Shown here in pieces: positions 10,673 through 24,527 of a DNA stretch of 64,000 bases (within the stretch, counting starts at the first letter, position 1; every line of letters starts with the position of its first letter). The DNA lies in NCBI GenBank assembly GCA_034440635.1, contig JAOTON010001027.1:3064001-3128000 (forward strand). Direction: 5' to 3'. This DNA is from Lepas anatifera (Eukaryota; Arthropoda; Thecostraca; Lepadidae). Below the pieces are notes generated by a model. That model worked only from the letters and a program-made list of their open reading frames with translations. It searched no databases and had not been told where the DNA came from. Both the position numbers and the translations under genes were made by a program.

Positions 10673-13600
10673 TGGTGCGGGAATGGTTTTACTTCGCAGG
10701 TTCTATTGAGCCTAAATGTTTCACTGAGTTGCTAAGTTGTTGAGGTTTTACTGGAATTTTTATTGAGTGAAAATTCAGAATCGCAATAGGACAAAGGGGC
10801 AAAACCCTACACAGTGCATCTATCTATTAGACTTAACTCAGGGTGCGCAAATGAAAACTTGGGGGGATTCACCTTCCAGTCCCACCTTCTACCAGCGATC
10901 CTGCTGAAGTGGCAGACGGCTAGCCAGGGGTTGAAGGGAATGGACGGAGCCATAGTAAGTCCAGTAGAAGAGGGTGGCTGTTCAGAGTGGGGGCAGGTGT
11001 GCAACAGACAGGCAATAGCTCGTCGTCCTACTGTCCTAGGGTTGCAGGGATTTGATCCGGCCCCCTTCTTTGGAAGCACTCATTGGGGGCCCACAGTGGT
11101 CCTGGGGCTGAGGGCAGCGCCCTTGATTCCGTTTTTGTCAATGCCACCACCCCATTTTCTACTGCGGTGTCAGGGGAGGGGGTATTTTGTGTGTTTCGAG
11201 GGGCTCCGTATGTTTTCTGTTCGTGGATTTTCCTCAAGTCCAACATTTTTGTCCAGGCTTTTGAAATAGCCAGTGGTGGATACAAGGGGAAGCTAGAGGA
11301 ATAAAACCGAAAGAAGAGCGTAAATCACGTCGATTTTGAGGTTTTGAACCATTCTATGCAGAAAGGCAAGCTGCATCTACTTATTGCATTATATGACGAA
11401 ACGCACTCAAATGTTTCGGTCATACTACCGTCTTCGCATCAGTCACAGGGCTCTGCTAATAGGAAGCAAAATGGAAAAACGCTCTCCTGTAAAATCTTCA
11501 AATGCGAAATGCGCTTTTTTCGTTGGCGGCAAAAATTAAGTCTGCCACTAGATCTGCCACTGGACATAGTGTATATTCCTTTAATACATAATTCACATGT
11601 TTGATTTGTGGTATGATACAAGCCATCATATCAAACACATTAATTCCAGATTTTTTTCAGTCACAGTAATCATACAAATCACAAATGCACGCATCTGGGT
11701 CGTGCTGAGGACCTATAAAGAAATATCATGAGAAAGCGGTAACAAGCCGCAAGCACACTGAAAGCTAACTAAGGCCATGGATAAAAGATCCCATGAGACG
11801 TGCAGTGAAATGTAAGAGCAAAGTCCATTCAAGCTCATTGACCTATCACATCACAATATCAAGTAGTTTTTGTTATTTATACTACAAGGAGCACAATAGC
11901 CAACCTTGGGCGGGAAATACGGCTTTTGCCTCTATTTATGACCTCTGACTTTACATTAGGCCTTAACTATAATGTCATAACAAAATAACCGTCATACTGA
12001 GAGACGGCCTTGAACCCGAAGCAAAAGTTTCAGTGACCTTCAAAATGGTGGCATGATATTAACCTGTGATGTCTGACCTTGATCTTTAGGTAAGATAACC
12101 GTAACGCATCATTACAATTACATTACTTTATGAGGTCACCGCTCGGTCTCGGTCTACTCGGTCTTCCATGCAGACGAACTGGTGTCATTGTTGAATTATG
12201 GCGATTTCAAAACATGGGCTTGGCTTTGAAAGCCGATGGGTAAAAAATATTGCGCCATTTTCAAGTATTCACAAGTGGACGTGGTCATTATTTCTCTCAA
12301 ATGTGATCAATCAGCGCTTTTCTACCGCGAATGATTCTCCAGCTATCTGGAGGAAATAAGTAGGAGCGTCCTAGGAAAACCTCTACTGCGCGTGTTAACT
12401 CCTAGTGACATGGCGTTGACTGGAAATGAAATTAACCTAAAAAATACGTTGGCCCAACCAATTTTCTGAACGTTCTTAAGCTTATGCCGAGAATAATGGG
12501 AAGTGCTGTGACAGCTTTTTCAGTTATTTGCATGGACACATAAATCCGAGCAGGGCAGAGAAGGGTAAGATGCTGATGCGTTTAAAGCTGGGGCTGGGAA
12601 ATACTACAAGGAGAAGAGGGGGGGGCATTGGCGATTACTTAAAAAGAGTCAAGCAGGGCCAACAAAAAGAGCGGACAAAACACTGGCCAGAAGTCCGATG
12701 GGGACGGACAGGGCAGACAAGAAGGGCGGGCAGGGTATTGAGGGCAGCTGCGCATAGAGTCGGAGAATTGGGCAAAACATGACAGCATGGAGGTGATGGA
12801 TAGTCAAATAGAGTCGGACAGGGTGAATAAACAGCGAAAGCAGGGGACTGGCGGGCACACTGGTGGAGCCAGGGGGTGGGACAAAAATGCGTTTAGCCCC
12901 CCCCAAACCACCCGATTTTCACCGATTCTGGTGAACACTGTGCCATTCACTGGTGAGCAATGGTGCCACTTGAAACATTTCTTGCAGGTAATGTCGCTAG
13001 ATCAGGCGTGATGACCTGATCTGAAATGACCCGAAACTGAATTTTCGGAAAGTTTCATAGTTGATCAAGGATACAGTGTGACAAATACAGAGCCCGCTGT
13101 TTTGTCGCACTGTTTGGAAAAACTGAATGGGTGTTCATTTCCTCCCAACTGAGGAGAGTGTTAGTAAAAATGAAAATGGTAGGCCACGCGGTTGAAAAAA
13201 ATTAATTCAAACGCCAGGTGCAAACGCAACTTTTGGAGATGATGGTACATTCTTAGTGAAATGCGCTGAATTCTTAATTTTAGGAGACCCCAGAAAACAA
13301 ATTATCACTTGCCCTTACCCCTTGATTGATTCTCGGTACCACTTGAAAGATTGCCGGCGCCCTGAAAGAGGCCTTTTCTCACAAGATCCTAGTATTGACG
13401 TTTCTGACATGTTCAAGATTTGGCGTCCATGCCTGACATGTTGTACTACCCAAGTGTGACGCCACTGTGGATCGACTATGGCGTCCCCCAATCGATTGCC
13501 CTCACCCATTTTGAAATCCTGCCTCCTCCTATGGTCTTAAAGAGATCATCTCAATTTTTGTTTGGCATTTAGTTTCACGAGTAGGAAAGCGGTGTCCCCT

Positions 13601-13801
13601 TACGTTGAACTCTCAGGCGCTGTACCACAAGAATTTTGCATCTCCATTGTTAGGTATCGAAAAGGGGGAGGGGAGAATGTTTCCTCTTAGTGGGTAAGGG
13701 GGGATTATCCTATTTTCTGCCCTTAAAGATTGTGTTCTTTTACTACGTTGACCTTTAAATAGGTATCTACCATGTTTTTCATTTTGCAGACCACACCCTT
13801 G
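10673..13801. other. No gene seen; one TTAA-type terminus near 12400
   Basis: This 3.1-kb stretch has no recognised coding exon. At 12380-12404 CCTCTACTGCGCGTGTTAAC is an isolated right end of the AGGTCA/TTAA family, with scattered AGGTCA motifs to its left (about 12050-12140), so roughly 11900-12404 may be a decayed member whose left end is lost. A G-rich patch at 10850-11100 and a purine-rich patch at 12590-12740 show no protein similarity. Confidence 0.35.
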
Positions 13802-14845
13802 TTAACACGCGCAGTAGAAGGAGGTCCTAAATTGCAACTCCACCTATTTTTCCAAGGTGGCCGAAAAACCATTCGTAGCTGGAACCATTACTTGTTTACA
13901 TTTGGGAGACTTCATGAGCGCGTCGATTGGTGAAAAAAACTGCGAAAATCAATAACAAATTTTGGCCTCGGTATAGGCTTTCGAAGTCAGACCTGCACTT
14001 TGAGACCGTATCAGTCTTGCGGGCGCACCAGTTCGCTTGCCCTGTAGATTGAGTGGTGACTTAATAACGTCATATAACCGGGAGCATGTGCCAAGGTCAC
14101 CCCAGGTGAAGGTCAAGGTATAATAATAATTGTTGGGGCTTATTGCGCACCAACTGCCAGGGTAATATGGCGTCGCCAACTTTTTCCCTATTGGAAGGGT
14201 TTCTCGGAAGCCAGCTTGCTCTTGGTTCAGGGAATCCGCCGGGCATTGAACCCGAGTCGGCTGCGTGGAAGCCAGCTACGCTGACCCCTCCACTACCGTG
14301 CCCCCTTCAACGCACCTTGAAGTTCAAGGTAAAGGTTAAATGTCACAATTCAAGGTCACATGCCCCGGTGTTCCGGTCAGATGGGATTATTCAGTAAGAC
14401 GTATGTTATGCTATGGCTTCATAGTTACGACTACCTAATTTCAAGGTCACTGTCACAGGCAAGGTTTACAGGTGTTATATTGTGCACTATTGGGAATTTG
14501 CCATTTTGTTACGTCGTAGGTCAGTGACCTTCAATGACATTGACCACGAACTCTCAGAAAAAGGTTGTATCGGACTTTCAGTTTATGACATTAAGTTTGA
14601 TTTTAGTGTATTTCCGCTTTTTCTACATGAACAAATCATTTCGAAACTGGCCTCAAGCACGGGCCAGATTTGACCGTTATAACCTCATTTGACCTTAAAG
14701 ATATTGACCTAGTTCAATGAAAATATGCCGTAATGTATGTACATCACCAAAGCCCCCACACACACCTAAACGGGCATTTTTCGAACCCTCTTAATTTTAG
14801 ATCTGAGGGGAATACTTTAGGAACCGCCTCTACTGAGCATATTAA
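13802..14845. mobile_element. AGGTCA-rich TTAA-bounded element, copy b
   Basis: The element starts TTAACACGCGCAGTAG and ends CTACTGAGCATATTAA, giving inverted termini abutting TTAA on both sides; the similarity extends inward (GGAGGTCCTAAA against TTTAGGAACCGCC). Its interior is homologous to copy a (3423-4307) in the same orientation, with AGGTCA half-sites throughout. A SINE at 14134-14291 interrupts it, giving an ancestral length of about 0.89 kb, close to copy a. It encodes no transposase. Confidence 0.7.
14134..14291 (-). repeat. tRNA-derived SINE-like repeat inserted in the AGGTCA element
   Basis: On the minus strand it reads CGGGTTCAATGCCCGG (B-box-like), then CGGCGGATTCCCTGAACC, then GAGAAACCCTTCC. 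This is the best preserved of three copies. It interrupts the AGGTCA element between GGTCAAGGTA and TTCAAGGTAAAGG, and the corresponding insert is absent from copy a. Confidence 0.7.
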
Positions 14846-15430
14846 CCCTCTTTCCAACGGACTCCCCGCCACCCCTAATTCCAACAGGGGGCAGATTCTG
14901 CCCCCTAAGATCTCGAAATATACCCGGCTTATTTTAAAAATTCACACTCATCGATTCCTCTTGCGCTTAACTTCATTTTGAAAAAAGAAAATGTCAAAAT
15001 TTTGAAAATTGAGGGTAGGGGCTTCAAAATATGCAAAATGGCTGCCTTTTTTAGATTATCCATAACTCTTGTCTCTTTGGCTTAATTTTCACGAAACTAG
15101 TGTGGATTGACAGGGAATTGCTTGGAAATGGTGATTTCTCTCATTTAGGCGAAATTCAAATTTCAAGGGAGGTTGTAAAGTCAGAAACTTATGGGAATTA
15201 CATAAATTGTGTCAAGTCTTTTTGCAGAAATGCATACGCCAGGTACAGTGTGATATCTCTGATGTCAAGGAAAGAGCTCAAATGCCAAAACTATTACAGA
15301 GGAGATTGAGGGAGGCAAAATAGTGGGATACGCCTTTCAGGTATGGCTATTTTTCAAATTACCCCGCCTTTATCCACAGCTGCCCGACCCGGGGAACACT
15401 CCTGGATCCACCTATGGATGAATTGTGTCC
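14846..15430. other. No feature recognised
   Basis: No gene, tRNA-like or TIR structure was seen. Confidence 0.3.
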
Positions 15431-16030
15431 ATTTGGTGTTAGGACTAAATGCATGTATACGATGCTTTGCCACATTCCATGCAGACACAACACTAAAATG
15501 CACTTGAACACCCCCAATTACGGGACCTGAGCACGCCTATGATATCCTATTATCATATCATACACGGATGGGATCAATACAACTTTACTTTTACCCCTCC
15601 CATCTATTCTGAAGGCAGTTCATTCACTTTGGAAGATATCGAATTGATAACATTGAAGCTCCCCATTTTGAGCTCCTGGAACCGCTTATGACAAAAATAT
15701 CGAAATACGCATCAACTTTCATCCCAAATCTCATTTGGTGATAGAACTAAATGCATAGTTACAATGATTTGTCCCATTAAATACACACACAAGACTAAAA
15801 TGAACTTGAGTGCGAGCGAACCCCCTAATTACGGTACCCCCGCATGCCTATGGCTTCATATCAATATATAATACACATATTGGATCAATGCATGGTTATG
15901 TTTACCCCTCCCGAACATTCTGTACGCAATCTATTTACTTTGGAAGAGTTCAGATGGATAACATTGTAACCCTCCCCCATTTTGAGCTTCTGGAACCGCC
16001 GATGGCCAAAATATATGAAAACACACAGTA
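15431..16030 (+). repeat. Diverged tandem dimer, ~300-bp unit
   Basis: The segment from 15431 (ATTTGGTGTTAGGACTAAAT) recurs at 15733 (ATTTGGTGATAGAACTAAAT). The following landmarks keep order in both units: CTAAAATGCACTTGA / CTAAAATGAACTTGA, CAATTACGGGAC / TAATTACGGTAC, TTTACTTTTACCCCTCCC / GTTTACCCCTCCC, and CATTTTGAGCTCCTGGAACC / CATTTTGAGCTTCTGGAACC. The period is about 300-315 bp with small indels. This may be a dimer of a satellite or an old tandem duplication. Confidence 0.85.
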
Positions 16031-16534
16031 ACTGTCATCCTAAAGCTTAGTAATAGCATTCAAACGTTACAACTGCCGCCAATTCGTAGCAGACAGCTTT
16101 ATTGTAGGAGAAAAACAAGCCGGCGACAATGTTCGGCTTCTAAATGAGCCCCCGAAATTAGCGAGCCATAGCACCGCCTCTGGAGAAAATATATTTTCCA
16201 TTTTTTTAGGGAACACGCGCTAGTTAGTTGTAGGAAAATCCACAAAGCTTCAAGAGCTTATCTCAAATCGTTTCGGAGATACCATGGACAAACCTGAGGG
16301 GTGGGCAAAATCTGCCCCCTCATGTTGGAAATAGGGTGAAATGAAAAATGTTCGGGGGCCCCCGACCCGAACAGGGGAATTAAAATTACCCGAGGCTAAC
16401 ATTCATTTTCTCCTTTTGAAAATCCTGGATGCATCCTGTTCTCAGCAAAAAGTCGATACGCATGTCACAAAATATGATCAGCAAACACCGGAGACCCTCG
16501 CTCAACATCGCACGTGCGAAATCCGTAAAAACAC
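16031..16534. other. No feature recognised
   Basis: No convincing gene or repeat structure; short polyserine-like frames are not supported by any motif. Confidence 0.3.
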
Positions 16535-18923
<2,389 letters not shown>

Positions 18924-19175
18924 CACGCACATGCCAGGCTGTCTTTACTGGTAGGTTATGCACCCCTTTCATCCCAATTTAACAAGGGGAGACTGCAACA
19001 CCGGGTGGCCAATCGCGCCCGAAACATGAAATCTTTAACCGTTTTGAGGCGATCTTTCCCGCTGTCGTAGACGCTTGGAATGTGGCTCATGGAAATCAGA
19101 ATGGAATATATAATGGGAAAAAAGTGGGTTCGAATCTGAAAAGTAAAAACATATTTTTTTTAACGACCCTGCTGT
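18924..19175 (+). repeat. Dispersed repeat, copy 2
   Basis: Matches the reverse complement of 408-656 from CACGCACATGCCA to AACGACCCT. The left edge coincides exactly with the end of the long-TIR element. Confidence 0.8.
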
Positions 19176-19921
19176 TAGCTCATCGAAGTTTTTCTTTGCG
19201 GGCTGTCCAAGCTTTGCTTGATCGTTGTATCTTTAATTTTTTATGTGGGTTTGCGGGCATGTCTGACCCATATTTCTGTTTGCCATAACAGTGCAGTGCA
19301 GTTTGCCATACGACTGCACTGCAGTGTAGGTTGGTCAAGTTTTGAGGTTCACTGGCCTTTGGCATTTGGTCAAGAGCGTTCGTTCATCCAGTCGCCATTT
19401 TTCATTCGTACACATACATAGTCAATTTGTATCTGATGGACTTTCACGCCCTTGAGAACGTTTCGATCACATTTTGGATATAGGTACATTGCCGGAGCCG
19501 GAGCCGGTTGGAGCCGACTATTTTACCCGGAGCCGGAGCCGTTAGGACACTTGAACCCGGAGCCGAAATCATAACCCCGGACCGGAGCCGGAGCCGTCCA
19601 AAATTGTCTCGGCTCCGCATCCCTGCTTTTGTGACATGAAAAGACCTGCAATGTAATGTGCAGTAAATCATCATTAGGTCAGATGAATCCTCCGTCATTG
19701 GTACCACAACACTTTCAAGGAAACAAGAGCCCCTTGAATGATTTAGCTTTCAAAAGTGTCCATTTCGTTTATCGCTTTCCCGTGGAATAGCTCATATTAC
19801 AATTAAAATACAATGTATCATGTTTTCCAGCGTGCACCGTGTAGTTGACCCCGCTGGTCTCGTACTCCCAGCCACCGTCCTCCGCCTGTCTGACCAGTGC
19901 CTGTGGCGGGCTGTGTTTCAG
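19176..19921. other. No exon seen; contains GGAGCC minisatellite
   Basis: Upstream of the first visible host exon. From about 19490 to 19622 the hexamer GGAGCC recurs many times (GCCGGAGCCGGAGCC, CCCGGAGCCGGAGCC, CCGGAGCCGGAGCC) and closes with CTCGGCTCCGCATCCCTGC. It has the look of a degenerate minisatellite or a MITE in minus orientation. The first part of the host gene must lie further upstream or outside the window. Confidence 0.5.
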
Positions 19922-20069
19922 GCTTCTGAACCTGGTGGGGATCGGCCACCTGTGTCCGAAGCCAGCCGACGTCACCGACCCCCGCCGCCTGCCCCGCATC
20001 TGGTCTGCCTTCGTGTCCAAGATTGAGGAGAAGTACGGCAGCAGCGGCCTCTACCCGCGCCTGCGCAAA
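19922..20069 (+). CDS. Host gene, first visible exon
   Basis: Acceptor GGCTGTGTTTCAG precedes 19922 and donor AAA|GTGAGC follows 20069. The 148-bp exon enters with one base completing a codon and leaves in phase 0. It encodes a predicted folded segment including GHLCPKPADVTDPRRLPRI and WSAFVSKIEEKYG. The GC content is much higher than the flanks, typical of the other exons. Confidence 0.65.
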
Positions 20070-23000
20070 GTGAGCGCCGCTAAGGGCGTGAGGGAAGTAC
20101 AACACTCCTCGGGGCGCCTCAACATGGACTTTTCACGGATGCAGAGGGGTATTCCATTTTGCATGAAGTATTTGTGAAGCAAGTTATGATCTGAACATAT
20201 TCCTTTGAAAGTTACACCAGCTTTCGCTTTAATGAGTTCTCTTGAATCTATTATGCTGCTTTCCTGTTTACGAATTTGATCTTTAAAGTTGGATCGGATT
20301 TGTCGAGAAACAAACCTGATGGAACCAAAAATGACACATTTCGTTCTTCCATGGCTTGATAATCTGGATATTGCGACGTTCCGAATGTTATCATACCCTC
20401 ATCTTCTGGCATTGTAATATTATGACATAAGTTTTGTGCTCGTACGCTGTCTAGTAATCGATATATATGTTAAAGCATTGAACAGTACGCTTATTCGTAA
20501 GGTCTAGATAAATCTGATGGATTTTTCAAAACCTCTGAGTGGCCCTTATAAAATAAAATAGATAAATAAAACATTTGAAATGTTATCCTTGCCAGATAGA
20601 TATGATAGAGCTGTTCTCCGTCATTTTCAGTGACGGCTCCTTCCCTATATCATTCCTATATCTACATGTTTCCTTATCATATATTTCCTTATTTCCTCTA
20701 TCCCTGATCTCCAAGATCCCATATCTGAACATATTCCAGGGCCAGGGTCTCGGTTCCGATACACGTGTCGCTCTGAGACATCGGGGGTGTGAACTCTCTG
20801 AACTGGCCTGTTGGGCCTAGTGCGCGGGGTAGCGCTTGGGTCCATCGATGTACTAACCGGACTGGAGGACAGGTGCTGAAAAAACAGCAGATCCTGGAGG
20901 CTCGGCGCGAGGCGGACCGTGCGAGACACCATGGACCTGCCGCCGACGCCAACCCGGCCCCGCCGCTTCCGCCCAGGCAGGAGGCCTCCTTCTCCTCGCA
21001 GGAGTCGGAGACGGGGTTTAGGTGAGACGTGTCAACTGCCCGCCCGGTCACTGAACGGGACGGCAGAGGAGAGATGGTCGCTTGATGTTCTCCGATGGGT
21101 ATCCGCAGAACACAAGCTCTATTCAGTAGTAGTGAAAAATGAGTACGAGCGACTTTCGGTTTTTCTAACCAAAAGCACTGACACAGCTCCCCTTGGTACT
21201 GTGCTGGGTTGCCGGCGGTAGTATCCAGACTCTGTCTTGCCGCCCGCCTGTGACGTCGCGCTGCTCCCGTCGGTAGGTTCGCGCGGCCGTTGGCCCGGGG
21301 CCGGCACATCAGCTCGTCCAGTACCGTCTCCTCCACCGCCTCCCAGTCGCCGTCCAAGATGCGCAGCAAAATCCCTGTTCTGGCCAAACCCAACGTGATC
21401 CCGACCGGCCGCCAGCTGATGCGCACGCCTTGTGGACCGAAGGCAGACGTAGCGCCGCCTGCCCCGGGCCCAGCCAGTCCGCCGGTACCCGCGCGCAGGA
21501 TCTGCGCCCCACCCGCCACGACCAAGCCTGCAACAGCGCCGCCTGAGGGCCGCACGCCCGCCAACGCCCGAAAACCGCAAACGAAGCGGCTGTCGCAGCT
21601 GGTGGTGGACAGGTCGCGCCGCTCCGGCGCGGGCAACATCAGCTACGAGCTGGTGGCGGTGGGGCCGGTCAGGAGATCGGTGGACGAGTCGCCGGTGAAG
21701 CCCGCTGAGTCTCCCGTGGATGCCGGCGGAGAGGGCGTTGCACCTTCGCCGCTCTCTAAGGCAGCGTCGCCCGAGCGCCGCAAATCGCTGGTTCCCGTGG
21801 CCGTGTCGCCTGAACAGATGCTAGGCCAGTACATCGAGGATCAGCTCAACACGCGTTTCCCGGATCAGGAACTGCCGGCTGGGGCCCAAGGCGAGTTGGT
21901 TCTGCCGCCGCAACAGCAGGGCTGTCAAGATAGCCCTCTTAATGCCACTTTCACCCCAGAGAAGAATATGCCGGCGCCTGAGGTGCTGGGCTCTGAAGGC
22001 GCGAGCTTGAACGCTTCCGGCGATAAAGAAAACATCCACCCGGGATTATCGCTGAATAAGGATGAAGACGAAGGTGCTGACTTTGATGGAGCATTGCAGA
22101 AGGATAACGAACGTGTGGAGGAAAATGGTGGTGCAGAGAGCAAGAGTACGAGCGGTCGCAGGTCCACTTTCGACATTTCGCCAGCCTCACGGACCAACGC
22201 GGCCCCTGATGTGGAGGATGCTCCGGTGTTGAACCCTGGACAAGCTGCCGGAGAGGCACAGGTTGGATGTGCTCCGGCTCCAGTTGACCCCTCGCTCACC
22301 GCACCATCTCCAGCTGCCGCCTCTGTAGCGACGACGGTAGATGCGAAGTCGGCTCCGGAAGAAGATGCTGCTGGACCACCCTGCGATGGTTTGTCACAGG
22401 CCAGGTCGGTAAAGGCAAATGCTGCAGCGGAGAAGGTGCCAGTCAAGCGCCGTGGTCGTGCTAAGAAGACCTCTGCTACGACTTCCCCGGTCGATATTGC
22501 GGATTCTCCTAAAACGGAGCAGTCTTCGAAGGGCGTAGAATCCAACAAAACCACTCAGCAGTCCTTGGAGGTTACTGAAGTCCACGGCCCTACAACGGAC
22601 GTGGCAGATGCGAAACTTAAACGGAACCGCGGCAAAAAGACAGTGGCGCGAAGAACCGCATCTGGACGGTCCCAGACGGAAGTCCCGGAACAAAAACTAG
22701 CGGCTGAAACCGATGCCACTGTAACTGAAGAGCCTTTAGTGCCCAACACAACAAAATCAGAAACGGAGAGTGCTGAGTTAAAAACGGAAGCAGCAACTGT
22801 GGAAGCATGCGCTAAGAAGACGGCAAGGCGTCGTGGACGGGCGCAGAAGGAAGTCTCAGAGCCTGAGCCGTGCGAGTCGGTCTCTTGTGACGTCACGACT
22901 GCCCCACCGACAGCTGGGTCTCAAAGTGGACCCTCTCTGGAAGCTGAGTGCCCCGCTCCGGAGCGTGCAGTACACGAAACTCCGGTTGACAGGGCTGAAA

Positions 23001-24121
23001 ATGCGAAAGTCGCGGCGCCCAAACGAAAGGCACCCCGAGGTAGGAAAAAGGAAGCCGGAGCAGACGCGTCGACGAAATATGTCGATGTGGAGCTATCATC
23101 CAGGCCGAGTGACGAAGGTCAAAACGAAGTGGACAGTACAATAGAGGCTGTCTCTGCAATTGTGGACAGCCGTGAAACGGAAAAGGAATTGCCAAGGCGG
23201 AAGCCTTCTCGTGGTAAGAAAAAGCGAGACGATACGGCTGTGGCTCCAGCGGATTCGATAGAGGAGGAGAGCAATGAGTTAGCCCAAGTTGAGAAGGAGA
23301 ATGTAGCGGCACCAAAACGTAAATCGGTGCGTCCAAGAAAGGTCAGGAGCACGAAAGAGCACGCACCCGCCGAGACACCCGAAGAGAAACCAGTACAAAC
23401 CAAGCCAGATAATAACGATTCGGAAGGAGAGCTATCTGATACAGTGGAGGCTACAACCGTGAGGCGTAGGCCAGCGCGTGGAAGGAAGCAGCGGGAAGCA
23501 GCAGGTTCCGATGCTGCCGAGCACGGCTCCCCCGGCTTGTGGGATGGCGCTGAGACTGCGTTCGGAGCTGAACACGAGGAGCAGCGCCGCCGGTGGCGCC
23601 TCCCCGGCCCGGCCGCGCCGTGCCGCTGCCAAGAAGGCAGCCGAGGCGCTGCACGTCCCCGAGTCGCCGCTGCCAGAGCCCAGACTGCGCCGGCTGCGGG
23701 TAAGCACCGTTACAGTCCACAACTCTCAGGAAGAGGGCTCCCAGTTTCTGACGCACAGTTTTCGAGAATGACGCGGGTTGAAAATGAGTAATCGCAAGAT
23801 TTTTTTGCGAAAAAATGTATGACTGGTGGCCATGCAACTTAGGTGTATTACCTAAGCGAAAGTAAAAATTTCAACCCTTAAGAAATAAGCAGGCAGGCTA
23901 TCTTAGATATCGTCCACTAGTCATCTCTGTTGTGTCTACAAACCACCACATGCGTCAGTGTCGACTCCTGGTGCCTGAGCGCCGCCCGCTGACGTCGCCC
24001 TCTACTGCAGGTGGCGCACGACTCGGACAGTACCCCGCCGGAGCCGACGCCGCCGCGGCGCGCCGCCAAGTCGTCGGCTCGGCCGCGCCGCGCGCTGCGG
24101 GCTGTGGAGAACTGCGACTGA
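19922..24121 (+). CDS. Host gene: basic, disordered AT-hook-like nuclear protein (four visible 3' exons)
   Basis: Four exons join in a consistent frame: 19922-20069, 20873-21021, 21277-23699 and 24011-24121 (TGA). Phases match at each junction, all introns are GT-AG, and the first visible intron has a TACTAAC branch site at 20851. The protein begins with an ordered segment (LVGIGHLCPKPADV..., IWSAFVSKIEEKYG), then a basic helix (VLKKQQILEARREADRARHH), then a long low-complexity region. That region has SP/TP sites and at least six AT-hook-like basic clusters: KRRGRAKK (~22445), RRRGRAQK (~22822), KRKAPRGRKK (~23025), RRKPSRGKKK (~23197), KRKSVRPRK (~23313) and RRRPARGRK (~23463). The domain order suggests a chromatin, replication or mitotic protein; I do not recognise the family. 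An apparent frameshift lies in exon 3 between about 23500 and 23600. The 5' exons are not visible. Confidence 0.75.
20873..21021 (+). CDS. Host gene, second visible exon
   Basis: Preceded by a TACTAAC branch sequence and GGACAG acceptor, followed by donor TTTAG|GTGAGA. The exon enters in phase 0, which fits the previous exon, and leaves after two bases of a codon. It encodes a basic, probably helical stretch (KKQQILEARREADRA) followed by a proline/glutamine linker (PPLPPRQEASFSSQESETG). Confidence 0.7.
21277..23699 (+). CDS. Host gene, large exon with AT-hook-like clusters and apparent frameshift
   Basis: Acceptor CCGTCGGTAG precedes 21277 and the first base completes the split codon from the previous exon. 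The main frame is open to 23791, but only to the region 23500-23600 is it plausible as protein. After that a different frame reads GGASPARPRRAAAKKAAEAL and PESPLPEPRLRRLR. That frame ends exactly at donor CGG|GTAAGC and joins in frame to the last exon. An insertion of one base or deletion of two, real or an assembly error, would reconcile the two. Confidence 0.7.
24011..24121 (+). CDS. Host gene, last exon
   Basis: Acceptor CCTCTACTGCAG precedes 24011. In phase 0 it encodes VAHDSDSTPPEPTPPRRAAK and RPRRALRAVENCD, then TGA at 24119-24121. The composition matches the upstream basic protein. The other phase, dictated by the unshifted frame, would give an unrelated longer tail, which supports a frameshift in the preceding exon. 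Confidence 0.65.
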   Translation: MAHDSDSTPPEPTPPRRAAKSSARPRRALRAVENCD

Positions 24122-24527
24122 GGGCCGCCCGCCAGGTTTGTGCCGGGGGTGAAGGTGAAAGGGCGCGCTCAGCGCCAGTTTCCGGTGGGATAATACATAC
24201 CAACTTACTGTTCTAGGAAATATGTAAGAAAGTCGCTTTGTTTTGGTACCGCTGGTATTCCAAGTATCAGAATATTGGAGGCATAAATCTAGAGATGAGT
24301 GTAGCGGTGGTATCCAGTGCTTTGCATTATTTGTGCTTCGTTGTTTAGGGGTTGACGGAAAGGTTTGATTTGCGCTGTAGTACTTTTTCTTGAAGCTGGC
24401 TCCAGTTCGTGCGGGATATGTCGTCAAGATAATATTGTTCTATATTATTATTCTAATGCGGTAAGCTCGAACATTGGTGTTTTGTTCCAAGTTTTGATTG
24501 GTCCGCTTTTTCGAAGGTTTGAATCAC
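24122..24527. other. 3' flank of the host gene
   Basis: No further coding sequence and no canonical AATAAA is seen before the composite element begins at 24528. The 9-bp TTGAATCAC at 24519-24527 is the left copy of the flanking direct repeat. Confidence 0.4.

Noticed and set aside
11028..11304. Overlapping 75-150-residue frames in the G-rich patch at 10800-11300
   Set aside because: Frames are present on both strands with low-complexity composition and no motif; they reflect GC-rich repeat-like sequence.
20698..21639. Minus-strand 313-residue reading frame overlapping the host exons
   Set aside because: It mirrors the GC-rich plus-strand exons, has no family motif, and crosses plus-strand splice sites that are well supported. 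The minus-strand frames at 21925-22554 and 22893-23336 are rejected for the same reason.
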